Shown here: one piece after another, positions 11,075 to 23,634 of the stretch
How the letters are laid out: the number at the start of each line of letters is the position of its first letter
Numbering within the stretch: position 1 is the first letter of the stretch
Origin: Selaginella moellendorffii
Lineage: Eukaryota > Streptophyta > Lycopodiopsida > Selaginellales > Selaginellaceae
Assembly (NCBI RefSeq): GCF_000143415.4
Contig: NW_003314266.1
Span: forward strand, 3,956,753 to 4,020,752
Direction: 5' to 3'
Length of the DNA: 64,000 nt
Translations under genes and position numbers: made by a program
The notes under the pieces: generated by a model
Seen by the model: the letters and a program-made list of their open reading frames with translations, nothing else
The model's database searches: none
Told to the model about the DNA's origin: nothing

Positions 11075-12117
11075 TTGGGAGATGGCTGCACCTGTGAGAT
11101 TGCAAAATCTCCACTTTATTATTCAGGTTGCATTGAAGTAGCAAAAAACGTATTTGACAAAATGCCAGAAAGGGATCTCGTCTTATGGAGTATGCTTATT
11201 ACTGCCCATGCAAAAGCCAATAATCTAACCCAAGCTAAAAAGACCTTTGACAAGAATATTGTAGTTTCGACTTCTATTCTAGCAGCATATACCCAAAGTG
11301 GGCACCCTGAAAAGGCGAAAACAATCTTCGAGACTATGCCAGAAAGGAATCTTGTATCGTGGACTTCACTCCTGGCAGCTTACTCACACAGGGAAAAAGT
11401 CGAATATGCCCCAAAGAAATCTAGCTTCGTGGAATTTCATGCTTGCGGCATATGCCCAAAACGCACTCGAAACCAGGAGCTCTTCGAAGCAATGCCAGAG
11501 AGAGACTTGGTCTCGTGGACGACAATGGTGACAAGCTACACTCAAACCGAACACTTCGAAAGCGCCAAGAACGTGTTCGAATCAATGCCGGAGCGCAACT
11601 CGATGGCATGGAAGGCGATGATCGCAGCTCACGCGAGACAGGTGGAGGAAGCCAAGTTTACGTTCCATCAAATGCCACTCCAGAGCCTGGTCTCGTGGAA
11701 CACGATGATCTTCGCGTACGGTCAGTCGGGCTACTGTGACGAGGCGTACAATGCGATGCCGGAGAGAGACGCTGGATCCCCGACGACCATGTTTTCGGCC
11801 TACGCGCACAACGGACACATCGATCGCGCTGCCAAGTTATTCGATCTGTCGCCTCTTCTGGACATCATCTCTTGGAGGACGATTCTCGCGGCCTTTGCTC
11901 AAAACGGACAGTTTCCCAGTGTTGGATACGTATGACAAGCTCAAGCTCCCGACAAGACGTGCTTCGTGTCCGGAGAGCGGCAACTTATGCGAGCGTGTTG
12001 CTTGCCAACATTGCTTACATGAATTCGGACGGAGGTCTCGTCCAAAGCTTGCAGATGGCTGAGAACTTGCAGCGAGAAATATGCCTGCAAGGACCAAAAA
12101 GAATGAGGCAGCAGTAA
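11075..12117 (+). pseudogene. PPR protein pseudogene (PLS-type repeats)
   Basis: Roughly eight ~31-residue PPR motifs of the 'MPERDLVSW..M..AY' kind run from 11130 to 11910. There is no in-frame ATG at the start. Around 11405-11490 the motif continues in another frame (NMPQRNLASWNFMLAAYAQN) before returning, so two compensating frameshifts are present. An in-frame stop at 11933 is followed in the same frame by QAQAPDKTCFVSG, the usual start of the next motif, then further decay. PPR proteins bind organellar RNA; this copy can no longer make one. Confidence 0.8.
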
Positions 12118-12141
12118 AGGAATGGACAGCGATTACTTACA

Positions 12142-13312
12142 TCATGACAAGTTTTGTTTCTCACAACATGCTGCTATGACTTCTTTGATGTCGGGCTCGT
12201 CGCCTGCTTCCTTGTCCTGTATGAAAGAAAAAAAATTCAAGCAAACATAACTTCGAAAGCAAAACGACGAAACCTTGTGGATGTAGAGCAACCGATCTTT
12301 CCCGGGCCCAGCAATGACAATTCCTCCTTGCTGCCTGCGAGCACGCGAAAGGTATCTCTCTAGAATGAAATGAGACCTTACCAGCCACCTCTCTGTACAG
12401 TATCTTTCTCGAAAGAGAGACCCCAGTCTTGTCGATAGCCTTCTAAATGAGCTCCCATAACTCGCATAGCAGCCTTTGACGCTGTAAGTTCAGCTAACAA
12501 CCACGTAGATGGATTTGCGTACCTTGGGATTAAAGATGGTGGACGCGCCAGAGACGAATTGGAACGCGTCAAATGAAGCATGGGTTGGATCGGCATAAAC
12601 TTCTGTAAAACGAGAGGTGTATCAGACATGCGATGACTCATGTAGTTACCTCCGGGGAACTGTGTCTGGCTAGCAAATGCTTTTGCCTAAAGAAAGAGTG
12701 ACTGTGATCAATCCACAAGCTCGCAATGGATCCATGGAAATACCTGGTCGACAGTGCCGGGTCCGACCAGAACAAGCGACACACCAGCAGCATCGAACAC
12801 TTCCTGCAACGAAAGCATCTATCGTAAGAGCATTAAGGAAGAATCTGTTACCTTCTTCGATGCTAGAACATCAGCCCGTTTGCGACAGAGGATACACCTG
12901 ATGATCAGAGAGAAAAATAGAATAAAAGCGACTTCTTGTCACATACCCAAAATGCCGAGCAAAGGCAACGACAGCAGTTCGATCCTTCCACAAATCAGTC
13001 AGAGCGATCACATTGCCCGAAAGATCCAAAACGCTGGCATCGGTCGAAATTCCTAGCAGGAAACAAGAAATCTTAGCTCCAAACGCTAAGAAAGAAAAGC
13101 ATACCAGGCATAAGAGAATCCGCTGCTCCCGCGGCTGCTGCCAATCCGCGCCATCGCCGCTTGCATCCGAGGATCGGCCGCGCCTTCTCCCACCGAAACT
13201 CACAGATCGATCGCCGCGACGAGAATCCTCGCGCTGGATCATCTGCGCCAAGGGTTTTGGCGGAGCAAAGAAGAAGAGCATTGTGAGAATGAGAGGAAAG
13301 AACAGTCGCCAT
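12142..13312 (-). CDS. Plastid PRXL2/AhpC-TSA-type thioredoxin-fold protein
   Basis: Predicted 254-residue chloroplast protein of the peroxiredoxin-like 2 (FAM213/AhpC-TSA antioxidant) family. Nine exons: 13105-13312, 12947-13052, 12852-12897, 12744-12803, 12650-12686, 12523-12602, 12382-12473, 12274-12334, 12142-12216; all introns are 47-57 bp and the frame is continuous. The first ~70 residues form a Ser/Arg-rich transit peptide. The mature part has VVAFARHFGCILC (a CxxC redox pair after helix entry), VSLVLVGPGTVDQAKAFA, VYADPTHASFDAF and QQGGIVIAGPGK, all in the family's order. The likely role is thiol redox or peroxide handling in the plastid; substrate unknown. Exon 7's acceptor is the least certain join. 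Divergently transcribed from the PLPBP gene. Confidence 0.85.
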
Positions 13313-13371
13313 GAGGTTTCAATGGCTGTAAACCTGCCACGTGTACGCTCGAGGTTTGTGGTGATTTTCCA
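13313..13371. promoter_or_regulatory. Shared divergent promoter/5' UTR region
   Basis: Only 59 bp separate the start codons of the PRXL2-like gene (minus) and the PLPBP gene (plus). Promoter elements must lie within the transcribed 5' regions of one or both genes. No TATA box is evident. Confidence 0.6.
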
Positions 13372-14576
<1,205 letters not shown>

Positions 14577-14894
14577 AAATGGAGGCAATACACCAAAGAT
14601 CGTCAAGAACAAGCACACGAGGAAATTCGCAGTACAGAATCCATCAAAGGATCAAAGGATCGGAATTTATGGAGAGAGCAAAGCTTTTGGAGAACTTATC
14701 TTAGTCAAGATCACGAAAACTTGTCCATATCCCAAAGCGCTATAAACTTCCCCTGACACGAAAGTAACACTATTATAAACTAGATCTCCGGGAGTTTTTC
14801 CCCGGGATCTCTCTTTTTCTCCCCCTTCAACCACTGACACCACTACGTACAAGGATAAGACTTTGCTTGGCCCTGGATTGGAGCTTTATTTGTT

Positions 14895-15497
14895 CTAGCA
14901 GCGAGGATTGGGAGGCGCTCCATGGTCGCAATTGGAAGCCGGCATCCAGTGATACTTGGTCTTGAATCCATTCCCAGCGCGCTCCATCACTGGGTCTCGC
15001 ACCCACTGATCGATCGTGAAGATCTCGCGGCTCACGCACTTGTTGCTCCCGGATTGCCTCACCGAGACGTTGAGGCCCTTGACGTACCACGAGGAGCTCG
15101 GGTACTTGCCGTTCTGGGTCACCTCCACCTTGCAGATCCGGCCGATGCAAGCGTTGGTGGCCACGAATCGATCCACGGCATTGCGCTCGAAGTTGTTCCC
15201 GGGGCGCTGGAGCTGGAAGTTGAGGGATTGATCGGCGGAGTTGGCCGTGCCCGCGCCTTCGCGATCGCCAGTGAAAACTTCCACCATGTATGTGCATTGC
15301 CCCTGAAACAGAGACGCGAACAATCAAGATCACAGTGGATCTCCAAAGAAATCATCAAGAAGAAAAAGAAGAAGAAGAAGCACTGGAGGAGGAAGAAAAA
15401 GAGGAAGAAGAGGAAGAAGAAGAAACAAGTTTTGGGTTCTTACATTGGTGCGCTGTGTGATCGTTGTGATCGCGATCAAGAACAACACAAGCCTCAT
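14895..15497 (-). CDS. PLAT/LH2-domain secreted protein, copy 1 (domain deletion)
   Basis: Two exons, 15444-15497 (18 residues, hydrophobic signal-like MRLVLFLIAITTI) and 14895-15302, giving about 153 residues. The protein resembles plant single-domain PLAT proteins (PLAT1/ATS3-like; lipid- or stress-associated, secretory pathway): CTYMVEVFTGDREGAGT, the NFERNAVDRFV and CIGRICKVEVTQNG strands, SSWYVKGLNVSV, then a C-terminal FTIDQWVRD segment. Compared with copy 2 it lacks eight residues (DADVFLRL) in the first beta-sheet, a segment normally conserved in PLAT domains. The frame is kept, but the fold is probably damaged. The intron holds a long GAA-rich (plus strand) tract. Confidence 0.75.
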
Positions 15498-15769
15498 TCT
15501 TTCAAAAAACTTAAGCGTCCAAGCAAACAAACTTGGAGAAAGAATGTGGCTAGAATTTCTCCCGAACAAGTTATAAGAGAGCTTTTTCGCGCATTAAATT
15601 TGCAGCTTTATGTACCCATGTGATGGGGCATGTGGTTTCTGGTCACCGCACATGTAAGGTTCTCAAGAACCCTAAAAGCAGAGCGCCCAAATTCTAAATC
15701 CCTAAAACAGAGCATTTTCAATCGAAGACTCTCTTGTGCGATAGGGTTCTTGGCATTTTGATATCTCGC

Positions 15770-15853
15770 GTGGAATGGAATGTTGGAATGCATGTTGGGT
15801 TGCAAGGAAATGCGCAATCAATCACCAATTGTGGTGGATTGCGATCAAAGTTT
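15770..15853 (-). pseudogene. Remnant of pectin acetylesterase last exon
   Basis: On minus it matches the end of the gene at 24837-26438 (coding for [18 protein letters not shown]-like sequence), with about 50 unrelated bases inserted around 15725-15775 before the stop region. It ends where the duplicated block ends, so it is a truncated copy with no upstream exons. Confidence 0.8.
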
Positions 15854-16556
15854 ACACAGTCCTTATTAATGATAATACACTGACTTCAGAAAAATATTCA
15901 TGTATCCTCTCCACAATCTTAAATCCTTTCGTGGCCATGTAAGGTACAAAATCTAAAATAAAAAGAATTGACAATGCTCTTGGAAGAAAATAAAAAATAT
16001 TGCAAGCAAATTAACAATGCACCCATAGATAAGAAATTTAGAGCTAGATGCTACACTCAAAACATACAAAAGTGCAAAAGATCATGGTTGGTGAGTTATT
16101 TCTTCTATAGGTAGAAATTTTATGTTTTTTACACAAGAGAAAAATTGAGTTTTCTTTAGGAAGAGAGAAACTTTGGCACTTGCTCTTTTCATGGCCTGTT
16201 TAGCATTTATGATAATTAGGTTTGGGTGCTTGAAATTACTAAATTTGAAATTCTGAAAATAAAATTAAGTTTGAGCCTCGATTTGGCAAGAGAAGAGGAA
16301 GGTTTGGTCCTCCTATATGTTATAAATATGGAACATGTCAAATCTCACAAATTTTCATAAAAAGCTGTATAACTTTTAAGAATTATTATAAGTTTACAAG
16401 TTTTTACAAAAACTTTTCTCATATATTTTCAAGCCATGGCCATAGATGAGCATATGCCACCTATGCAAAATAGATAAGATGGCTGCAAATTTCTAAAGGA
16501 TTGTATTGCATCAAGGTGGATTTCACACTTCGCAGCAAGATATAGATAAATACAAA
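15854..16556. other. AT-rich DNA, nothing recognised
   Basis: No coding signal or element end detected between the duplicated block and the first solo LTR. Confidence 0.5.
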
Positions 16557-16561
16557 TTTAT

Positions 16562-18255
16562 TGCGAGACACAAAATCCCTAAACCCCAAAGTGGAGCTGA
16601 AAGGGTGCCACGGGGTAGTGGCCGAAGCGAAAACCAAACAAGTGTAACATGTTTGGACCAAAAGCTTTGACTTGAAAAGTTGAGAGCGGGAGTAGAACTC
16701 CCAACAAAGTGCTTGAAGAACGAGCACGAAGTGAGCAATAAGCGAAGCTCCAAAAAAGAGACCCAAAAGGACTAACACATGATACGTGGAAATGTCCGAA
16801 GTGGAGTCCGAGATGGACCCGAGATGGATCCGAGTTGGAGTCCGAGGTGGAGTCTGAGATGGACCCAAGAAAGACCCGAGATGAACCCGAGATGGATCCG
16901 AGTTAGAGTCCGAGGTGGAGTTCGAGATGGACCTGAGAAGGACCTAAGATAAAGTCCGAGATGGACTTGAGATGGAGTCTGAGATGGAGTCCGAGAAGGA
17001 CCCGAGATGGAATTCGAGATGGACCAAGACGGAGTCCGAGATGGAGTCCGAGATGGACTCGAAATGGAATCTGAGATGGAGTCCAAGAAGGACCCGAGAT
17101 GGAGTCCGAGGTCGAGACCGGGACCGAGACCAAGATTGGGACCGAGACCGAGACCGAGGCCGAGGCCGAGGCCGAGGCCGAGATCGAGCCCGAGCCCAAG
17201 TTCGAGTCCGAGTCCGAGTCCGAGTTCGAGTTCGAGTCTAAGTCTGAGTTCGAGTCTGAGAGGGTGAAAGCCCAAAGCATTCATCTCCTAAACCCTGGGG
17301 GGTTTGGTGAGCTCCAAAAGTATAGTAAGGGGGAGGACTGCATTGGAGCCAGTTTGGCCAGGAAAGGCTAATTTGGCCCAAAAAAGCTATACCCAGTGTT
17401 GGGTGATGAGCTGCCCACTAGGAAGTCCAAGACTAGAGTGAATACGAACCGACAAACAGGGTAGTTTGGTGAAGTGTTCAAGAGCCAGCTCTAGTTCCCC
17501 TGGGAGATCGATTAGCCAATGCTCCCAGTCCAAATGTGGGTGGCACTACCTACTTGGATACCTGGTGTAGCTCAATGGAACCTCGCTCTAAGCCCATGGC
17601 TAAAGCACCTAAAGGCGGAAGGCGGGAAGAGTACCTATAAGGCCCGTGTAAGGCCACAGTTTTCCGAAATGTTGTCCCAAAGTCCCAGTCTGTGGAAAAG
17701 AAGAGGAATAGCCCTTTGATGTGGTGACCAAGGACATAATCACATAGTGAGGAAGTCCTAAAGGATAGCGGGACTTAGTGGTTGGGTCCGTGAGCCTTGA
17801 TCCAGTGGCAGTGTTGGCGAACATGGCCAAAGACATAAAAGGACTTGGTGAAGATTGGAATGGAGATATTGGGGAAGGCTATTCCTTATGTCTGCAGGCA
17901 TCCTAAGGATGCTAAGGAGTGGATCTGGGATGACCACTCATGGGCAAGTGGCCCAGTCTTAGAGAGATGGGATTGCAATGTAGGTGGTGTTAAACCACCG
18001 ATGTGACCAAGGTGAATGAGCGTGGCCTAGCGTAACAGGCTCATATGTTGGTGGTACCTTGGGGTGTCGGTCATGGGATCGGACACGTGGAGCATTTGGA
18101 CCAAGTATAAAGGTTGAGTGGTATAGATGCCATTCTTGGGGCTAGCAAGCCCCAAGTCCTGAATGAGACTTATGGAGGTTGTGAATAAGACTCCTCCAAA
18201 TGGTCGGAGGTGTGGTTAAATGACTAAAGTAGAATGGAAAATTTAGTCATTTACA
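16562..18255. mobile_element. Solo LTR, copy 1 (1694 bp), TSD TTTAT
   Basis: Begins TGCGAGACACAAAATCCC, ends GTCATTTACA, and is flanked by TTTAT at 16557-16561 and 18256-18260. Same family as 18460-20188. TG..CA ends plus a 5-bp target duplication and the absence of any internal domain are the signs of a solo LTR left by recombination of a full retrotransposon. It contains an 11/12-bp minisatellite (about 16790-17100) grading into a 6-bp GACCGA/GTCCGA array up to 17260. Confidence 0.85.
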
Positions 18256-18459
18256 TTTATACTGTAAGAAGATTACTAGAACCCAAAATACTACAAAGAT
18301 AATGTTCCCTAGGGTGATTTTATGCGTAACTACCCATGCCATGATCAATCCTCGACTTTGTTATTATTATGCTTTATTGTTTGTTGTGATTGACCAATTA
18401 ATTGTGCAAATTTATCTTTTTCTATGAGAATGTGGAGGAGAATTACTACTGCTACACTG

Positions 18460-20188
18460 TGTGAGACACAAAATCCCTAGGCCCCAAAGTGGAGCCGGAG
18501 GGGTGCCACGTGGTAGTGGCCGAAGCGAAAGCCAAACGAGCGTAACACGTTTGGACTAAAAGCTCCACCTTGAAAGGTCGAGAGCGGGAGTGGAACTCCC
18601 AATGAAGTGCTCGAGGAACAAGCACAAAGAGAGCAATAAGCGAGGCTCCAAAAAGGGACCCAAAAGGACCAACATATGACACGTGGGAGTGTCCGAGATG
18701 GACCCGAGTTGGAGTCCGAAGTGGAGTTCGAGAAGGACCCCGAGATGGAGTCCGAGGTGGAGTCCGAGGTGGACCCGAGATAGACCCGAAATGGACCCGA
18801 GATGGGACCCGAGATGAACCCGAGATGGAGTCCGAGATGGAGTCTGAGATGGACCCGAGATGGAGTCCGAGATGGACCCGAGATGGAGTCCGAGATGGAG
18901 TCCGAGATGGACCCGAGATGGACCCAAGATGGAGTCCGAGATGGAGTCCGAGAAGGACCCGAGATGGAGTCTGAGGTGGAGTCCGAGATGGAGTCCGAGA
19001 TGGACCCGAGATGGACCCGAGATGGAGTCCGAGATGGACCCGAGATAGAGTCCGAAGTCGAGACCAGGACCAAAACCGAGACCGGGACCGAGACCGAGAC
19101 CGAGATCGGGACCGAGACCGAGACCGAGGCCGAGGCCGAGTCCGAGTCCGAGTCCGAGTCCGAGTCCGAGGCCGAGTCCGAGTTCGAGCCTGAGAGGGTG
19201 AAAGCCCAAAGCGTTCGTCTCCCAGACCCTGAGGGGTTTGGTGAGCTCCAAAAGTATAGTAGGGGGGAGGACTGCAGTGGAGCTAGTTTGGCCAGGAAAG
19301 GCCAGTTTGGCCCAGGAAGGCCGGACCCAGTGTTGGGTGATGAGCTGCCCATTGGGAAGTCCAAAACTAGAGTGAACATGGACCGACAAGCGGGGTAGCT
19401 TAGTGAAGTGTTCAAGAGCCGGCTCTAGTCCCCTGGGAGATCATCTGGCCGATGCTCCTAGTCCAAGTGTGGGTGGCACTACCTACTTGGATACCTGGTG
19501 TGGCTCAACGGAACCTCACTCTAAGCCCATGGCTAGAGCACCCAAAGGCAGAAGGCGAGAAGAGTACCCATGAGGCCCGCGTAGGGCCACGGTGTTCCGA
19601 AATGTTGTCCCAAAGTCCCAGACTGTGGAAAGGAAGAGGAGTAGCCCTCTGGTGTGGTGATAAAGGACACGGTCACCCAGTGAGGAAGTCCCAGAGGACA
19701 GTTGGACTTAGAGGTCAGGCCTGTGGGCCTTGATCCAGTGGCAGTGTGGGTGAACACGGCCATGGACAAAAAGGGACTTGGTGGGGACCAGAAAGGAGAT
19801 ATTAGGGAAGGCTATTTCCCATGTCTGCGGGCAGCCTAAGGATGCTAAGGAGTGGATCTGGGATGACCACTCATGGACGGATAGCCCAGTCTTGGAGAGA
19901 CGGGATTGCAATGTAGATGGTGTTGGACCACCGATGTGACCAAGGTGATTGGGCATGGCCTAGCGTAACAGGCTGGTATGTTGGTGGTGCCTTGGGGTGT
20001 CGGTCAAGGGATCGGACACGTGGAGCACTTGGACCAAGTGCAAAAGTTGAGTGGCATGGATGCCATTCGCGGGGCTAACAAGCCCCAAGTTTTGAATGGG
20101 ACTTATGGAGGTCGTGAATGAGACTCCTCCAAGTGGTCGGAGGTGCGGTTAAGTGACTAAAGTAGAATGAAAAAATTAATCGCTTACA
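18460..20188. mobile_element. Solo LTR, copy 2 (1729 bp), TSD CACTG
   Basis: Begins TGTGAGACACAAAATCCC, ends AATCGCTTACA, and is flanked by CACTG at 18455-18459 and 20189-20193. High similarity over the whole length to 16562-18255 but with a different target duplication, so it is a separate insertion. Minisatellite at about 18690-19195. No primer binding site, gag or pol follows either copy. Confidence 0.87.
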
Positions 20189-20193
20189 CACTG

Positions 20194-20806
20194 TTGTGAT
20201 GGTGGAGAATAGAGCCAAGGAGTAGTGATGAAGTTGTCCTCTTCAAAACTTACAAGTGCTCTTGTAATCTTCACTTGCTGAAATTTCGGTGTCAATTAGG
20301 TTAAATGAGAGATCCCATAAAAGAAAATTGGGGCAATCGTTTAAGCTAGGAGAGGCACTTGCAAAAATGTCTAACTCCACACTTCACTCCACCCAACTCC
20401 ATGGTTGCCTTGCCACTTTCTAAGCTCACACTCTGATACTTTTGAAACTCTAAATTAAATTACTTAACAAGGTAGCATATGTGCCATCTATGTGGTATAA
20501 TCCCATAAAACTCATGCCATGGCACTATCACATAAAGTCATGTTTTGATTGCTCTTATAGTAATCAAAAAGTTTTTAAAACTTTGCAAAACTTTCACAAA
20601 CAAACAAAAGTGAATACAAATAAATTTCTCAAAACAAAAACCAGGTTTGGCATCCCGAACTTGATAATCACATATCCATTGCCATAGCCTGGGAGCATAA
20701 AAAGCCAAATTGCTAGTGTTTAAGTCTTTTGCAAAGGCTAAAATTTTTCAAAGCTGCTACATGTTTTGCCAATAAGTAATAACAACATTGGCTCCAATTG
20801 ATATTT
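20194..20806. other. AT-rich DNA, nothing recognised
   Basis: Flank of the second solo LTR; no coding or element signature seen. Confidence 0.5.
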
Positions 20807-21655
20807 CAGGATATATTATTATTTTCAAGTTTCAACATTAGTTATTTGTCTGCTATTTCTCTTCTTTATAACTAATATTACCATTTCCACCAGTAATAGG
20901 AAAGCAAGAAAGAGTCCATCATAAAAACCATCCTATTTCTCCACCTTCAATCAGAATATATGCTATCACATATTGGGATCATAGGTAAAAAAGTTTCCAA
21001 AAATCCATCCATCAAATGTTAGATACTCAGCAAATTTTTGTTTTCTCGTTTCCACAGACTAATTTCTATGCGCCATCTTATCCATCCATATATTCCTGTA
21101 GAAGCATGTGCTACTGCAGATACTATTTGTAAACCAATAAACCACTACTGATCTGAAACATATGTGCTTGCAAATGCACTTCCACCCCCAGTAACAAGAC
21201 TAGCCACCATGCATAGCTTGTGTTGAGAGCTTGTGATAACTCCAAGGACAACTAAAACAATAGTAATTTAGTTGGTAAGCAGTTGTATTTTTAAAATTTA
21301 AATGTAGCTCACCTCCAAGCACATAGCCAAGTAATAGGAGCGTATATATATACGGAGTCAAACAAGGGAGTTACCAATATCTGATTACAGAGTATTTTGG
21401 TCCAATATTTGCAGGAGCGAAATAATAAGAATAAATGCCCCAAGGTGTAGCGCGTTACAGTTCTTTTGACAGTGAGAAAAACCATATGGGCAATGCCACT
21501 TTGGAGGATAAAACGTGATAACAATGGTATATATGTAAAAGAGAAGTTCCCACAACGAAATAGCTAAAAGTATGAAATACCAGTCCACGGAAAACCTTAC
21601 GAACCATATTCTGTTTAGCTGTGTAATATACAAGCATATTCTGCTGGTTTAAAGG
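20807..21655 (-). pseudogene. Broken copy of the unknown membrane-protein gene
   Basis: Similar along its length to 22497-23430, including the shared ATACAAGCATATTCTGCTG just beyond the 5' end. Exon 1 (21630 downwards, with WHCPYGFSHCQKNCNALH) changes frame after the Cys-rich segment, and exon 2 has lost frame and parts of its sequence around 20935-21110. A decayed duplicate of the gene at 22515-23317. Confidence 0.75.
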
Positions 21656-22330
21656 CGCTAAACCTTTGCTCGCAGCGGCGGCAGCAGCCATGGACGATCG
21701 CAGCAGCAGAACAGCTGCTCGATCTTTTCCATGGCGAGCTCGTCCAACTCCGCTATCGTGAAGCACTGCTGCTGCTGCTTTCCATCAATGCGGTTGGATT
21801 TGAGCAGCGCGGCGCCATACCTGCAAGAAGAAAATCGTCGATCGGATGAAATCCGAAAGAGAAAAGAAAAGAGATTGCTGCTTTCTATCGAGCAAACGAA
21901 AAATCAGAGGAAACAAAAGTTCTAAAGAATTTTGATCACGAAATAACACCCTATTCTTTTATTGAAAACCTAGAATCACCGATGTTCTAAACCATCTTGG
22001 CACAAGCTTCGAAGAAACAAATAAAAGAAAAAAACAATTGCATAACTTCAGAGTACTGTGCTTGATGCCGCACTGGATTCGGTGAGCGATCCCATGCTGA
22101 GTGGTGCCGACTCTGAGGTGTAAGGAATCGTTGAGGTAGAACAACGTCGACTGTTCTCTGTCCAGAACGTAGTGAAAGATGGCCTTGAGAGCTTTTCCCA
22201 AGTTCTTTTCCGCAAGAGTATTACCGTGATACCAAATCAAAGAAAAGAAATCAATCCACGCATGAGCTCCATCTCTAGGGAAAAAACAAACAATCAAAAA
22301 AGAGAAAACTCCAATCTGCATGAAAAGGCC
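21656..22330 (-). CDS. Unrecognised exons (possible gene)
   Basis: Two coding-like stretches on minus: about 22030-22274 after an acceptor (includes AWIDFFSLIWYHGNTLAEKN and FYLNDSLHLRVGTTQHGIAH), and 21656-21820 after another acceptor (SNRIDGKQQQQCFTIAELDE, ending in a stop after a Cys-rich tail). Both look like real protein sequence, but I do not recognise the family, and I could not fix a start codon or the join between them. It could be a gene or a gene fragment trapped between the two membrane-protein copies. Confidence 0.35.
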
Positions 22331-22514
22331 AGTGCAGAGAAACTCACGATTTGCCCCACCCCAAAAACATCAGGCAGCTAAACAGAAATGAATTCACGGA
22401 GAAAACTTACGGGGAAACATTCACACATCATGAGAGAAATTGATGCCTAGACGAATCACCTTGTGAACAAATTCCACCGCCCGACAGCGGCCAGTTTAGG
22501 ATATATTATTATTT

Positions 22515-23317
22515 TCAAGTGTCAACATTAGTTACTCGTCTGCTACTTATCATCCTTCTAACTAATACAACCATTTCCACCACTAATAGGACGGCAAGAA
22601 GAAAGTCCATAATAGAAACCATCCTATTTCCCCACCTCCAATCAGAATATATGTGGTCACATATGGGGTCGATCAAAGGAAACAAAATCTGAAATCCAAG
22701 CGAAATATGTAAGAAAGCCAGCAGACCCCCTTCATTACCATTCCTGATTTCTTCATCTATCACCCTATATTCTATGATCCATCTTTTCAATCCATATATT
22801 CCTGTAGAAGCATGTGCTACTGCAGATACTACTTGTAAACCAAAAAACCACCACCGATCTGAAACATATGTGCTTGCAAACGCACTTGCACCCCCAATGA
22901 CAAGACTAGCCACCATGCATAGCTTGTGTTGAGAGCCTGTGATAACTCCAATGACAACTAAAACAATAATAAGTTAATTGGTAAGCAGTTGTATTTCTAG
23001 AATAAATGTAGCTCACCTCCAAGCACATAGCCAAGTAATAGGAGTGTATATATAAACGGAATCAAACAAGGGAATTGCCAATATCGGATAACAGAGTATT
23101 TTGTTCCAATATTTACATGACCATATAATGTAGACAAAGAGCCCCAATGGTAACTTGGGTGTAGCGCATTACAGCTCTTTTGACAGTGAGAAACACCATG
23201 TGGGCAATGCCACTCTGGATAATCAAATGTGATAATAATGGTGCATATGTAAAATAGAAGTTCCCAAAAGGAAATAGTTGCAAGTATAAAATACCACCAC
23301 TTGTACGAGAATTCCAT
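22515..23317 (-). CDS. Unknown multi-pass membrane protein
   Basis: Two exons, 23017-23317 and 22515-22957, joined in frame by a 59-bp intron, giving 247 residues. There are about five hydrophobic segments: two in exon 1 (TISFWELLFYICTIIITF and FIYTLLLLGYVLGG) and three in exon 2. Between the first two is a Cys/His-rich loop (WHCPHGVSHCQKSCNALHP). The intact two-exon frame beside a decayed paralogue suggests this copy is the maintained one. I do not recognise the family; the topology would suit a lineage-specific membrane protein. Confidence 0.6.
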
Positions 23318-23551
23318 GAGAAACCTTATGAACCCTAATTTTTTTCTTAGCTTTAAAATCTATTTAAGCAAAAGGAAAGGGAATCTTAACTTCATTTAAT
23401 ATACAAGCATATTCTGCTGTTTTAAAACCTTCTCTTGGCGACGCCGGGCGAAGAGATGCTCCACAGCGACGCGGATTGATCCCTCCCTTTGCTCGCAGAC
23501 CCAAGTTCTTCCCCATCTCATTTGCAACTAACCTCGGATTGCAGCTGCTGG

Positions 23552-23634
23552 TTCCTCTCAGATCGAGATGGGAAGCACCAAGCTGAGGATTGGATCCACA
23601 ATCTTTGGAGCTCGAGAGTACCCAGCAAAGAAAT
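23552..23634 (+). pseudogene. Orphan copy of PLPBP exon 8
   Basis: Preceded by the same TTCCTCTCAG acceptor and encodes GSTKLRIGSTIFGAREYPAKK-type C-terminus with the stop, but there are no other PLPBP exons upstream. Non-functional remnant of the tandem duplication. Confidence 0.88.

Noticed and set aside
14922-15623. Plus-strand frames over the PLAT genes (also 23909-24505)
   Set aside because: Antisense shadows of the GC-rich PLAT exon running into the GAA tract.
16772-19415. Long open frames of Arg/Asp/Glu or Leu/Gly repeats on both strands
   Set aside because: They are translations of 6-, 11- and 12-bp tandem repeats inside solo LTRs; every frame is open because the repeats lack stop codons.
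16562-20188. One TRIM or LARD element with two 1.7-kb LTRs
   Set aside because: The two units have different target duplications directly at their own ends, so they are separate solo LTRs.
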